From Citricoccus sp. K5 (GTDB taxonomy: Bacteria; Actinomycetota; Actinomycetes; Actinomycetales; Micrococcaceae), in NCBI RefSeq assembly GCF_902506195.1, contig NZ_LR732817.1, positions 2,240,245 to 2,304,244 of the forward strand: DNA of 64,000 bases, in the 5' to 3' direction. Position numbers and translations under genes: made by a program. Below the pieces are notes generated by a model. That model saw nothing but the letters and a program-made list of their open reading frames with translations. It did no database searches and was not told the DNA's origin. Shown here one piece after another: positions 16,880 to 25,172 of this stretch; the first letter of the stretch is position 1, and each line of letters starts with the position of its first letter.

Positions 16880-18241
16880 ATGACTCTGGACCGCTCCCCC
16901 ACCGTCCGGCTCGGAGCGGGCGCGGGCTTCGCCGGGGACCGGATCGATCCGGCCCTGGACCTCGCCGAACGGGGCGGGCTGGACTACCTCGTCTTCGAGT
17001 GCCTCGGCGAACGGACCATCGCCGCCGCCCACGCCCGGCGGCTCAGCAGTCCCGGCAGCGGCTACGACCCGCGGCTGCTGGCGCGGATGCGCGCCGTGCT
17101 GCCCGCCTGCCGCACCGCCGGGACCCGCATCATCACCAACAGCGGCGCCGCCGAACCCCTCGCGGCCGGCCGGGCCGTCGTCGAGCTCGCCCGGGACCTG
17201 GGCCTGACCGGGCTGAGGGTGGCCGTGCTGACCGGTGACGACGTCCTGGAGGCCGTGCGTAGCACCCGCCCCGTGGACGCCGAGACCGGCGAGCCCCTGG
17301 ACCTGGACGCCGCCGTCTCCGCCAACGCCTATCTGGGCGCTGAGGGGATCGCGGACGCCCTGGGTGAGGGCGCCGACGTCGTGATCACCGGCCGCGTCTC
17401 CGACCCGGCCCTGTACCTCGGTCCGCTGATGCACGAGCACGGCTGGTCTCCCGAGGACGTGGAATTGCTGGGACGCGGCACGTTGGTGGGGCACCTGCTC
17501 GAGTGCGCCGGGCAGTTGACCGGCGGGTACTTCGCCGATCCGGACACCAAGCCGGTCCCTGGCCTGGACCGGCTCGGCTTCCCCTTCGCCGATGTGGATG
17601 CCCAGGGCGAGGCGCTGTTCCAGAAGCTGCCCGGCACCGGTGGCCTGCTCACCCCGCAGACCTGCGCGGAGCAACTGCTGTACGAGGTGGACGATCCGGG
17701 CGCGTACCTGACGCCGGATGTGGTGGCGGACTTCTCCCGGGTCGCCTTCACCACGGCCGGGCCGGATGCGGTGCGCGCCACCGGGGCCACGGGGCGTACC
17801 CGGCCCTCACAGCTGAAGGTGACCCTCGGCTACCGGGGCGGATGGCTGGGCGAGGGGCAGATCTCCTACGCCGGCCCGCGCGCGCTGGAACGGGCACGGC
17901 TGGCCGGCGAGGTCGCCCGGGCACGACTGCACCGGGTCCATGGGCTGCCCGAGGAAGCGGTGGAGCTCGAATACATCGGGACCGGTGCGGCGTTCCGCGG
18001 CCTGGCCGCTGTTCCCGAGGCCCTGTCCAAGGCCCTGCCCGAGGTGCGGCTGCGGGTCAGCGCCCGCGTGGACGAGGAGCAGCAGGCCGCGGCGGTGCCG
18101 TGGGAGGTCGAGAGCCTGTACACGAACGGGCCGGCCGGCGGTGGCGGCGCCCGTGGATCCGTCACCGAGCAGGTCAGCGTGCGGTCCTGCCTGTTGGACC
18201 GCGACCTGGCCCCCTACACCACCACGATGCTGGAGGCATGA
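16880..18241 (+). CDS. AtuA-family (DUF1446) protein, acyclic terpene utilisation type
   Basis: 453-aa protein of the AtuA N-terminal (DUF1446) family. Typical stretches are LGAGAGFAGDRIDPA, DYLVFECLGERT, NAYLGAEGIADAL and ADVVITGRVSDPALYLGPL. AtuA is required for citronellol/geraniol breakdown in Pseudomonas, but its biochemical role is unresolved and family members occur in other acid-catabolic settings. The ATG at 16880 with GAAGGA seven bases upstream is preferred over a GTG at 16817 that overlaps the transporter stop. No other Atu or Liu enzymes are nearby, so terpene use should not be assumed. Confidence 0.85.
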   Translation: MTLDRSPTVRLGAGAGFAGDRIDPALDLAERGGLDYLVFECLGERTIAAAHARRLSSPGSGYDPRLLARMRAVLPACRTAGTRIITNSGAAEPLAAGRAVVELARDLGLTGLRVAVLTGDDVLEAVRSTRPVDAETGEPLDLDAAVSANAYLGAEGIADALGEGADVVITGRVSDPALYLGPLMHEHGWSPEDVELLGRGTLVGHLLECAGQLTGGYFADPDTKPVPGLDRLGFPFADVDAQGEALFQKLPGTGGLLTPQTCAEQLLYEVDDPGAYLTPDVVADFSRVAFTTAGPDAVRATGATGRTRPSQLKVTLGYRGGWLGEGQISYAGPRALERARLAGEVARARLHRVHGLPEEAVELEYIGTGAAFRGLAAVPEALSKALPEVRLRVSARVDEEQQAAAVPWEVESLYTNGPAGGGGARGSVTEQVSVRSCLLDRDLAPYTTTMLEA

Positions 18242-18555
18242 TGATCCTCGACGACCTGGCCACCGTCCGCGCCGGCGACAAGGGCGACGCCCTGATCCTG
18301 GCGGTCTTCCCCCGGGACGAGGAGGCATACGCGGTGCTGCGGGAGGAGGCGACCGAGGAACGGGTGGCCGCCCACTTCCAATGCAGTCCGGGGCAGGTGC
18401 GGCGCCTGGAGCAGACAGTTCTCCGGGCCTTCGTGTTCCGGCTCGCCGGCGTGCTGGGCGGCGGCGTCACCGGCAGCGCCACCCTGGACGGGCACGGCAA
18501 GACCCTGAGCTACCACCTGGCCACCCTCCCCCTCCCCCCATCACGGCCGCGATAA
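18241..18555 (+). CDS. AtuA-like C-terminal-domain protein, stand-alone
   Basis: 104-aa protein matching the small ferredoxin-fold domain that is fused to the C-terminus of many AtuA proteins (starts ILDDLATVRAGDKGDALILAVFP). Here it is a separate gene whose ATGATG start overlaps the stop of the preceding AtuA-type gene. GGAGG at 18232-18236 fits the second ATG (18241) better than the first (18238). The two products very likely form one complex. The tail ends in a Pro/Arg-rich stretch. Confidence 0.8.
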   Translation: MILDDLATVRAGDKGDALILAVFPRDEEAYAVLREEATEERVAAHFQCSPGQVRRLEQTVLRAFVFRLAGVLGGGVTGSATLDGHGKTLSYHLATLPLPPSRPR

Positions 18556-18605
18556 CTGTTGATCCGCGCGGCGTGTCTCGACGTCGACTGGTGCCTTGAT
18601 TCCCG

Positions 18606-18620
18606 GGTCGGTCGGCGACC
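18606..18620. terminator. Possible hairpin between convergent genes
   Basis: GGTCG (18606-18610) and CGACC (18616-18620) can pair across a five-base loop, in the 71-bp gap between the convergent AtuA-like gene and the hypothetical gene at 18627. The stem is short and has no T-tract, so this is only a weak candidate. Confidence 0.25.
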
Positions 18621-18626
18621 GCTCGC

Positions 18627-19157
18627 TCAGTGGGCGACGAAGCGGGTATCCATCGTGGCGTCGCTGATGCGTCGGACCCTGGCCTGCTGGTCCTGTGCCT
18701 GCTGGTAGAGGTCCTTCATCCGCTGTCCGTCCAGGCCGGCGTCCGGAAAGCGCTCCGCCAGCTTGGCCAGCACGGCATACATGCCGGCCTTGCCCTGCAA
18801 GGCGCTCTGCAGGATGTCCATCTCGACCTGCGTCATGCCCTCGGACTTCGACCGGGTGATGTTCACGGGATTCAGCCGGCCGGCCACTCCAGCGGCCAGG
18901 CCCAGGGCGTTCTCCACGATCGACTGCCGCAGTCCGAGCCGATCGATCAGCTGCTCGAGTTCTTCCTTCTCCTCAGTGACCTCCCCAGACAGATCGCGGA
19001 ATTCCTGCTCATACTCGGTGCCATCCCATGTGTCCGCGGCGGCCTGGAACAGGCGGATGCCGCTCTTAGCACCCAGCAGGTGGTGATTGAGGTAGTCCTG
19101 CAACTCGTGCTGATTGATCTGGTTGAGCTGATTCGAGTCATTGCGGGGAGTGTCCAT
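18627..19157 (-). CDS. Hypothetical helical protein
   Basis: 176-aa soluble protein I cannot assign. It is almost entirely predicted helix, with long acidic/basic amphipathic stretches and no signal peptide or membrane segment. The pattern of ELQDYLNHHLLGAKSGIRLF followed by E-rich helices recalls ferritin-like four-helix bundles (DUF892-like stress proteins), but no metal-binding set is certain. The ATG start at 19155-19157 leads into an Asn/Gln-rich head. It is a monocistronic leftward gene, separated by 56 bp from the SGNH hydrolase gene that shares its strand. Confidence 0.6.
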   Translation of the reverse strand: MDTPRNDSNQLNQINQHELQDYLNHHLLGAKSGIRLFQAAADTWDGTEYEQEFRDLSGEVTEEKEELEQLIDRLGLRQSIVENALGLAAGVAGRLNPVNITRSKSEGMTQVEMDILQSALQGKAGMYAVLAKLAERFPDAGLDGQRMKDLYQQAQDQQARVRRISDATMDTRFVAH

Positions 19158-19213
19158 GGTCCCTGCCTACGCGTCCGAAGGCCGCCCTGCAAGGGATGAC
19201 CAGCCCCCATGGG

Positions 19214-20125
19214 TTAGTCGGCGAAGAAGGTCCTGACTGCATCAGCCCACACTTGGTGGCCGTCCTCGTTCGGGTTGACCTCGTCCGCCAGCAGGGATTC
19301 CCAGTCGCCGGCCTCTTCGAAGGCGGCGAACACGTCGATCACCGGCAGCCCGCGCTCCTCGGCCGCGGCACGCATGGCGTCCCGGTTGGTATCGGCGTAG
19401 CCGATCCAGGTGGCCAATGCCGGGTTCTGTGCGGTCAGCACCACGGGGGCGGCGTCCTCGCCCCCGGCGTCCAGGGTCCCGAGCAGCTCGTTCAGGGCGG
19501 AGTCCACGAAGTCGGGCTCGCCGAAGTGCCCGTAGTTGAGGATCGTCAGGTCCGCCTCGGGCTCGATCATGCCGTCCAACTCCAGCGGGAAGCCGGGGTT
19601 GCCCTCGGTGGCGGAGCCGTTCCAGATGGTGATGGCCCGATCGCCCCCGCCGAAGGTGCGCGGCTCCACGTACCAGGTTCCCGTCTCGGGGTTCCAGGTA
19701 TGGACCGCCACGGAGGCCTCGGCGCCGAGCTCCTCGGCCCAGCGGTACACCCATTCGTTGCTGGTGTTGGACGTGGAGTCCCCGAGCACGTTGATGACGG
19801 AGTCATCACCCCGGTTGACCACGGCCTGGGCGGCTGCGGTGACGGCGTCTACCGGATCCTCAGGGGCCTCCTCGGACGCCGTGGGGCTGGCAGAGGGGCT
19901 TGCCGAGGGCTCGACGGTCTCCGCCGGGGTCTCCTGAGCGGGGGCGGAGACATTGCTCTCGAGCGCAGCCTCAGCGTCGGTGCGGTAGTCCTTCTGCTGG
20001 GTGAACAAGACCACCAGCAAAGCCACAATGGCCATCACCAGGAGCACCAGTGCCGCCCATTGAAGCTTCGACGTTCCGACCAATTTTTCTCTCACAAGGG
20101 CCGATCCTACCGGCAGGGAAGGCAC
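19214..20125 (-). CDS. Membrane-anchored SGNH/GDSL-type hydrolase
   Basis: 303-aa protein with one N-terminal transmembrane segment (about residues 22-42), a Thr/Pro/Ser/Glu-rich extracytoplasmic linker and an SGNH-hydrolase domain. The nucleophile block is INVLGDSTS, an Asn/Gly block lies in LNYGHFGEPD, and the terminal catalytic Asp-x-x-His pair fits NPNEDGHQVW. Such enzymes remove acetyl or acyl groups from cell-surface sugars or lipids. The start could be the GTG at 20125 or another GTG at 20095; neither has a convincing ribosome site. It is not clearly co-transcribed with its neighbours. Confidence 0.75.
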   Translation of the reverse strand: MPSLPVGSALVREKLVGTSKLQWAALVLLVMAIVALLVVLFTQQKDYRTDAEAALESNVSAPAQETPAETVEPSASPSASPTASEEAPEDPVDAVTAAAQAVVNRGDDSVINVLGDSTSNTSNEWVYRWAEELGAEASVAVHTWNPETGTWYVEPRTFGGGDRAITIWNGSATEGNPGFPLELDGMIEPEADLTILNYGHFGEPDFVDSALNELLGTLDAGGEDAAPVVLTAQNPALATWIGYADTNRDAMRAAAEERGLPVIDVFAAFEEAGDWESLLADEVNPNEDGHQVWADAVRTFFAD

Positions 20126-20175
20126 TGAGCGCGATCTTCGAGGGCGACAGAGGACATGGCAGCTCGGAGCCTTGG

Positions 20176-21111
20176 CTACCGTTCGCCCGCAGGGTAGTAC
20201 CTCGGGCTGGTGGACAGGACTTCTGCGGCCTGGCGCAGGAAAAGCTGGACCCGTTGGCTATGATTCCGATGTCCCGGCGTGACCGCCACGATGTCCAGTG
20301 CCTCGGGGTGGCCATCCAGTTCCACGGCGGCATAATCGAGTCCTTCCAGGCTGGCCATGTGCCTGGCCCTCTGGCTGAGCAACGAGCACCCCAGCCCCTG
20401 AGCGACCAGCCCCCGCAACACCTCGAAGCTGGCGGTGCGGAACCGGACTGTGGGGGTCAGTCCAGCGGCCGAGAACAGGGACAGGAAATACTCACCGGCG
20501 GGTTCGAGATCGAAAAGAATGAATGGTTCCTGAGCCAGATCCGCCAAGGAGACCTCCCCCGCCGTGGCCCGGTGGTGTTCTGCAGGAAGCAGTGCATAGG
20601 GCCGAACGGATCCCAAAGGCACCACGTTGCCCACCTCCGTCAGCTGGTCACCGAACCGGTAGTCATACATCACCGCCACGTCACATTCGCCCTTCATCAG
20701 CTGACGTAGCAGGTCGCTGCGGGATCCCTCGGAGAACCGAATGTCGATGGCCGGGTGGGATTCCGCGAACTCGGCCACGAGGCGAGGCATAAGGACCGGG
20801 GCGATGGTGGCATAGCAGCCGATGTGCAAGGTCCCTGTGAGTTCCTGACCCAGCCGCCCGGCATTGCGTTCAAGGTTGTCCACATCCCTCAACAGCTGCC
20901 GGGCATGCGCCAGGAGCGACTGGCCGTCCCGGGTCAGCACCAGTCCCCGCGCCTGCCGGATGAACAGTTGGACTTTCAGCGCCTTCTCCAGATCGGAGAC
21001 GGCCGTGGACACCGCGGACTGAGAGAGATGGAGTTGCTGGGCAGCGGCCGTGACCGTGCCGAGTTCAGCGACCGCCGCAAAGTGCTCCAGTTGCCTGAAG
21101 GTGATGGTCAT
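20176..21111 (-). CDS. LysR-family transcriptional regulator (paralogue of 22718-23632)
   Basis: 311-aa LysR regulator with the N-terminal helix-turn-helix (LEHFAAVAELGTVTAAAQQLHLSQSAVSTAVSDLE region) and an effector domain. It is clearly related to the LysR protein at 22718-23632: both share the FILF/LILL-x-YFLSxF-x-A-x-L-x-P block and FEV(L/V)R-x-(L/M)VA-x-G-x-G. It lies just downstream of the MHS transporter on the same strand (106-bp gap). The pair probably regulates the transporter and the oxygenase-aspartase operon. Confidence 0.88.
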   Translation of the reverse strand: MTITFRQLEHFAAVAELGTVTAAAQQLHLSQSAVSTAVSDLEKALKVQLFIRQARGLVLTRDGQSLLAHARQLLRDVDNLERNAGRLGQELTGTLHIGCYATIAPVLMPRLVAEFAESHPAIDIRFSEGSRSDLLRQLMKGECDVAVMYDYRFGDQLTEVGNVVPLGSVRPYALLPAEHHRATAGEVSLADLAQEPFILFDLEPAGEYFLSLFSAAGLTPTVRFRTASFEVLRGLVAQGLGCSLLSQRARHMASLEGLDYAAVELDGHPEALDIVAVTPGHRNHSQRVQLFLRQAAEVLSTSPRYYPAGER

Positions 21112-21217
21112 TCCCGGCTCCTCGGTCAGGAGGTGGACGTCTGGACATGGACCGACCCGGCCGTCGACGAGGCGTCAACAGCCGGGTTCAGGGGCCCGTA
21201 TCCAGCGTAGGGGCAGG

Positions 21218-22591
21218 CTAGGCCCGGGCGGTGTCCGGCTTCGCCTCCTCCGAGTCCTTCGAGGAAACTCCCGCCGGAGCTCGGTCAGAATCATGCAGCA
21301 GGTCCACCCCGCGGGTCTCGGGCATGGTGTACAGGGTCACTAGGCCGATCAATCCGACGACCATCAGGGTGAAGGCCGGCACCATGTTGTTCCCCGTGAG
21401 ATCGATCAGCCAGGTGTTGATGTAGGGCAGCGTGCCGGCGAAGAACGCCCCGGCGATGCTGTACGCCATAGAGAGACCGCTCTGACGCGTGCGCGTGGGG
21501 AAGAGCTCGGCGACCGTCACAGCATGGGTGCCCAGAATGAGAGCCAGGATGGCGGCCAGCCCGAAGGTGGAGAAGAAGCCGGCCAGCACCGAACCCTGGT
21601 TCATCAGCATGAAGAGCGGGTAGGAACCCAGGATTAGCAGGATGCCGGCGGCCACGAGGACGGGCTTCCGGCCGACTCGGTCGGAGACGATGCCGGACAG
21701 CGGGATGATCGCGATGGCCGTCAACGAGGCGACGGCGGACAAGACGGCTGCCTGGTCGTTGGGCATCCCGACCAATTGTTCCTGGTAGGTGATCAGGTAG
21801 ACCAGCACCACGTAGAACGTGCAGTTCATGAAGATCTCGATGCCAATGGTCTGGAAGAACTGCTTGCTGTTGTGGCTGAAGACCTCCCGGATGGGAGCGG
21901 ATGACACGGTATCCAGCTCCTGCAAGGCCTGATATTCCGGGGTGTCCTCGATCTTGAGGCGAATGTAGAGGCCCACCAGGGCGAGCGGCACCGTCAGCAG
22001 GAAAGGAATGCGCCAGCCCCAGGCGAGGACCTCCGCCGGGTCCAGCCAGAAATGGAGGCCCGCGACCACCAGGGATGCCAGCAGGAATCCGAGGACGGAG
22101 CCGAACTCCAGCCACGAGACGCCCAGACCGCGCCGTTTGGTGGGTGCGTACTCGGCCAGGAAGGCTGCAGCCGAGCCGAACTCGCCGCCGGCCGCGATCC
22201 CCTGGATGACGCGGGCCACCACCAGCAGAATCGGGGCGAGAATGCCGATTGAGTCATAGGAGGGGATCAGACCTAGCAGGAGAGTGCCGGCGGCCATGGT
22301 GACGATCACGATCGACAGGGTCTTCTTGCGCCCGTACCGGTCCCCGAGGTGGCCGAAGATGAGGGACCCGATGGGTCTCACGAAGAAGGCGACGGCGAAG
22401 ACCGCGAAGACCGACAGCAGACCCGCTGCCCCGTCCTGAGAGGGGAAGAAGATGACCGCGATCGTGGTCGCCAGATAGGCGTAGATCGCCCAGTCGAACC
22501 AGTGGACCAGGACGCCGATGGCCCCGGCGACGACGTTGCGTTTGAGTCCTGTCTTGGCGACCTGGCGGTCGGCTTCGGAAGTGCGGGACAT
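21218..22591 (-). CDS. MHS-type MFS transporter (metabolite:H+ symporter)
   Basis: 457-aa 12-segment transporter of the major facilitator superfamily, metabolite:H+ symporter group (ShiA/KgtP/ProP-like). The loop 2-3 signature is GHLGDRYGRKKTL, and the MHS-typical RVIQGIAAGGEFGSAAAFLAEYAP follows. Substrates of the group are organic acids, betaines and aromatic acids. The ATG at 22589-22591 is chosen because GGGAG precedes it; an earlier in-frame ATG at 22636 adds an untypical head. It is divergent from a LysR gene and next to a catabolic operon, so it probably imports that operon's substrate. Confidence 0.88.
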   Translation of the reverse strand: MSRTSEADRQVAKTGLKRNVVAGAIGVLVHWFDWAIYAYLATTIAVIFFPSQDGAAGLLSVFAVFAVAFFVRPIGSLIFGHLGDRYGRKKTLSIVIVTMAAGTLLLGLIPSYDSIGILAPILLVVARVIQGIAAGGEFGSAAAFLAEYAPTKRRGLGVSWLEFGSVLGFLLASLVVAGLHFWLDPAEVLAWGWRIPFLLTVPLALVGLYIRLKIEDTPEYQALQELDTVSSAPIREVFSHNSKQFFQTIGIEIFMNCTFYVVLVYLITYQEQLVGMPNDQAAVLSAVASLTAIAIIPLSGIVSDRVGRKPVLVAAGILLILGSYPLFMLMNQGSVLAGFFSTFGLAAILALILGTHAVTVAELFPTRTRQSGLSMAYSIAGAFFAGTLPYINTWLIDLTGNNMVPAFTLMVVGLIGLVTLYTMPETRGVDLLHDSDRAPAGVSSKDSEEAKPDTARA

Positions 22592-22650
22592 GGTGTTCTC
22601 CCTTGATCGGGTGGGTAGTGCCCAGAAGCTTGGCAATCAGGCTAAGTCTG

Positions 22651-22663
22651 TGAGTGGTGTCAC
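22651..22663. promoter_or_regulatory. Possible LysR half-site in MHS transporter promoter
   Basis: TGAGTGGT at 22651-22658 is identical to the complement of ACCACTCA at 23751-23758 in the oxygenase-operon promoter. It lies in a GTGA-N6-TCAC dyad (22650-22663), about 60 bp upstream of the transporter start. An eight-base match can occur by chance, so this is a lead only. Confidence 0.3.
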
Positions 22664-22717
22664 TACCATCGATATCTTTCGAGAGGCACCTCACTAAAAC
22701 CGAAACCTCGGGTAGCT

Positions 22718-23632
22718 ATGCTCGTGGCCATGGCGAATGCTCCGTCCGACCTCACACTCAACCAAGTGAGGTACTTCGTGCGCGTTGCGGAGCTCGGCTC
22801 CATGACGGAAACCGCCGCCGAGATGTTCGTCGCGCAGTCGGCGATCTCCACGGCCATCGCGCACCTGGAGACCACCCTCGGCCACAAGCTGTTCGTCCGC
22901 CAACGCTCGCGCGGAGTGGTCCTGACCGAGCAGGGCACCACGTTCTATGCGGCCGCACAGACCATCCTCCGATCCGTTGACGATGCGGTCCATTCCCTCA
23001 GTCCCGAGCGACTCACGGGGCAGCTGGCAGCCGGATGCTTCACCACCCTGGCCCCCTTCTGGCTGCCCACGGTCTACGAGGGCCTGACCTCGGCCCACCC
23101 GGCACTCGACGTCCGGCTCCGTGAAGTCACCGGCGACCAGGTGGAGCAGCTCCTCCTCCGCCGGGAACTGGAAGTGGCACTGACCTACAGCTTCGACTAC
23201 GGCCGCAGCATCGACTTCGAACGGCTCAGCGAAGCGCCGGTATATGCGGCCGTGGGGGAAGGCAGCCATCTGGCCGGCCGCTCCACGGTGTCGCTCGAAG
23301 AGCTCGCTGACGAACCACTCATCCTGCTGAACATGGGCAAAAGCGCCAACTACTTCCTGTCGATCTTCCAGGACGCACACCTGCAGCCCCGGGTCCACGA
23401 GAGGTTCGAGAGCTTCGAGGTGGTGCGCTCCATGGTGGCTCGCGGCCACGGATACACCATCCTGAACCAGCGCCCCGCTCATGACCTCACCAACGACGGC
23501 GGCCGCATCGTGCGGCTGCCCATCGATGGCGTGCGCTCGTACTTGCAGATCGGTGTGGCACATCGCGCCGACGAGACGCTGTCCCGTAAGGGTCAGGTCT
23601 TCATCGAGGCATGCCGCTCGATCCTCGGCTGA
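22718..23632 (+). CDS. LysR-family transcriptional regulator
   Basis: 304-aa LysR regulator with helix-turn-helix near residues 13-70 (VRYFVRVAELGSMTETAAEMFVAQSAISTA region) and a two-lobed effector-binding domain. It is divergent from the MHS transporter and 181 bp upstream of the FAD monooxygenase gene, so it is well placed to control both. The start is ambiguous between ATG 22718 and ATG 22730 in the same frame. Its effector domain resembles that of the LysR protein at 20176-21111. Confidence 0.88.
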   Translation: MLVAMANAPSDLTLNQVRYFVRVAELGSMTETAAEMFVAQSAISTAIAHLETTLGHKLFVRQRSRGVVLTEQGTTFYAAAQTILRSVDDAVHSLSPERLTGQLAAGCFTTLAPFWLPTVYEGLTSAHPALDVRLREVTGDQVEQLLLRRELEVALTYSFDYGRSIDFERLSEAPVYAAVGEGSHLAGRSTVSLEELADEPLILLNMGKSANYFLSIFQDAHLQPRVHERFESFEVVRSMVARGHGYTILNQRPAHDLTNDGGRIVRLPIDGVRSYLQIGVAHRADETLSRKGQVFIEACRSILG

Positions 23633-23678
23633 TCGGTCATGGCAGCGGATCCCCGTGAACGATGCAGTGCGCGTCATT

Positions 23679-23703
23679 GGATCTGATTTTCCGATGCAGA
23701 TCC
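23679..23703. terminator. Inverted repeat downstream of LysR gene
   Basis: GGATCTG (23679-23685) and CAGATCC (23697-23703) are exact complements across an 11-base loop, 47 bp after the LysR stop. It may be a weak terminator that insulates the regulator from the following operon, or a second binding site. No T-tract follows. Confidence 0.35.
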
Positions 23704-23744
23704 TCACTTACGAGTATTTGATATCGACCTGAGCCCTCCGGAGA

Positions 23745-23759
23745 CTGAGTACCACTCAG
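23745..23759. promoter_or_regulatory. Candidate LysR box (T-N11-A dyad) before the oxygenase operon
   Basis: CTGAGT-ACC-ACTCAG is a perfect 15-bp dyad and contains the T-N11-A pattern expected of LysR-type binding sites. It lies 55 bp upstream of the FAD monooxygenase ATG at 23814 and just after the LysR gene, a good position for control by either LysR protein of this cluster. Confidence 0.5.
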
Positions 23760-23813
23760 CAGCGAAAACCGTGGTCCTCATCACTCGGTGGGGTCAGTCA
23801 ACCGGAGGTATGC

Positions 23814-25121
23814 ATGTCGACCCAAGACACCGAGGTACTCATCGTGGGGGCCGGCCAGGCCGGCGTGGCCATGAGCGAACATCTGACCGGCCGGGGTGTC
23901 CCCCACCTCGTCCTGGAACGCCACCGCATCGCCGAACGGTGGCGGACGGAGCGGTGGGACTCCCTGGTCGCCAATGGTCCGGCCTGGCACGATCGCTTCC
24001 CGGGCATGGAGTTCGCGGACGTCGGACCGGACGGTTTCGCCACCAAGGAGCAGGTGGCCGACTACTTGGCCGCCTATGCGGAGCGCTTCGACGCACCGAT
24101 CCGCACCGGCGTGGAAGTCACGGCAGTCCGCAAGAACGAGGGCCGGCCGGGGTTCACAGCAGAGACGTCCATCGGCACCATGCAGGCCCGCTACGTGGTG
24201 GCAGCCACCGGTCCCTTCCAGAAACCCGTCATCCCCGCCGTGGTCCCGGAGGGTTCCGGCCTCACACAGATGCATTCGAGTTCCTACCGCAACCCCGGGC
24301 AGCTGTCCGAGGGCGGTGTGCTGGTGGTCGGCGCCGGTTCCTCCGGCGTGCAGATCGCGGCCGAACTCCAGGACGCCGGACGGCAGACCTACCTGGCCGT
24401 GGGGCCCCATGACCGGCCCCCGCGTAGCTACCGCGGCCGCGACTTCGTGTGGTGGCTGGGCGTGCTGAACAAGTGGGAGGCCTCCGCGCCGCCGCAGGGC
24501 GCCGAGCACGTCACGATCGCCGTCAGTGGCGCCCGCGGCGGGCACACGGTGGACTTCCGCGACCTGGCCCACAGTGGCATCACCCTCGTGGGCCGGGCCA
24601 ACTCGTTCCAGGACGGCGTCATGCACTTCGGTGCAGACCTCGTGGAGAACATCGCCCGTGGCGACGCGAACTACCTGGCCCTGCTCGACGAGGCCGACGA
24701 GTACATCGCACGCAACGGCCTGGACATGCCCGAGGAGCCGGAGGCCCGCCACCTCGGGGCCAGCCCTGACTGCGTTGAGCATCCTCTGCGAGAACTCGAC
24801 CTGGCGGCCGCTGGCGTCAACTCGATCGTCTGGGCCACCGGGTTCTCCGTGGACTACGGCTGGTTGCACGCGGATGCCTTCGATGAGAACGGCAAGCCAG
24901 TGCATCAGCGCGGCGTCTCGGCAGAGCCCGGGGTGTACTTCCTGGGGCTGCCCTGGCAGTCCCGCCGCGGCTCCAGCTTCATCTGGGGCGTCTGGCATGA
25001 CGCCAAGTACCTCGCCGACCACATCGCCATCCAGCGTGACTACAGCGCCTACCGCCCCTCTGTACCACCCACCGCGGGGGATGCTGCCGCGCGGCCGGTC
25101 TCGGCCAGCGTCGGCGCCTGA
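23814..25121 (+). CDS. Flavin-containing monooxygenase-like NAD(P)/FAD oxidoreductase
   Basis: 435-aa class B flavoprotein monooxygenase-like enzyme. The FAD-binding GAGQAG motif is at residues 12-17. A second Rossmann motif for NADPH (VVGAGSSGVQIA) lies near residue 170, and ATG motifs (VVAATGPF and VWATGFSVDYGWL) link the domains. Such enzymes oxygenate nitrogen, sulfur or carbonyl carbon atoms of small molecules, or act as YUCCA-like decarboxylases. The ATG at 23814 has GGAGG six bases upstream. It is the first gene of a run leading to RidA, DUF1028, M20 hydrolase and aspartase, which suggests it carries out the first oxidative step of a nitrogen-compound pathway (inference). Confidence 0.85.
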   Translation: MSTQDTEVLIVGAGQAGVAMSEHLTGRGVPHLVLERHRIAERWRTERWDSLVANGPAWHDRFPGMEFADVGPDGFATKEQVADYLAAYAERFDAPIRTGVEVTAVRKNEGRPGFTAETSIGTMQARYVVAATGPFQKPVIPAVVPEGSGLTQMHSSSYRNPGQLSEGGVLVVGAGSSGVQIAAELQDAGRQTYLAVGPHDRPPRSYRGRDFVWWLGVLNKWEASAPPQGAEHVTIAVSGARGGHTVDFRDLAHSGITLVGRANSFQDGVMHFGADLVENIARGDANYLALLDEADEYIARNGLDMPEEPEARHLGASPDCVEHPLRELDLAAAGVNSIVWATGFSVDYGWLHADAFDENGKPVHQRGVSAEPGVYFLGLPWQSRRGSSFIWGVWHDAKYLADHIAIQRDYSAYRPSVPPTAGDAAARPVSASVGA

Positions 25122-25172
25122 CCACACTGTCCGCACCCCATCACCGCTTGAGTCCACCAGGAGAGCACACCC

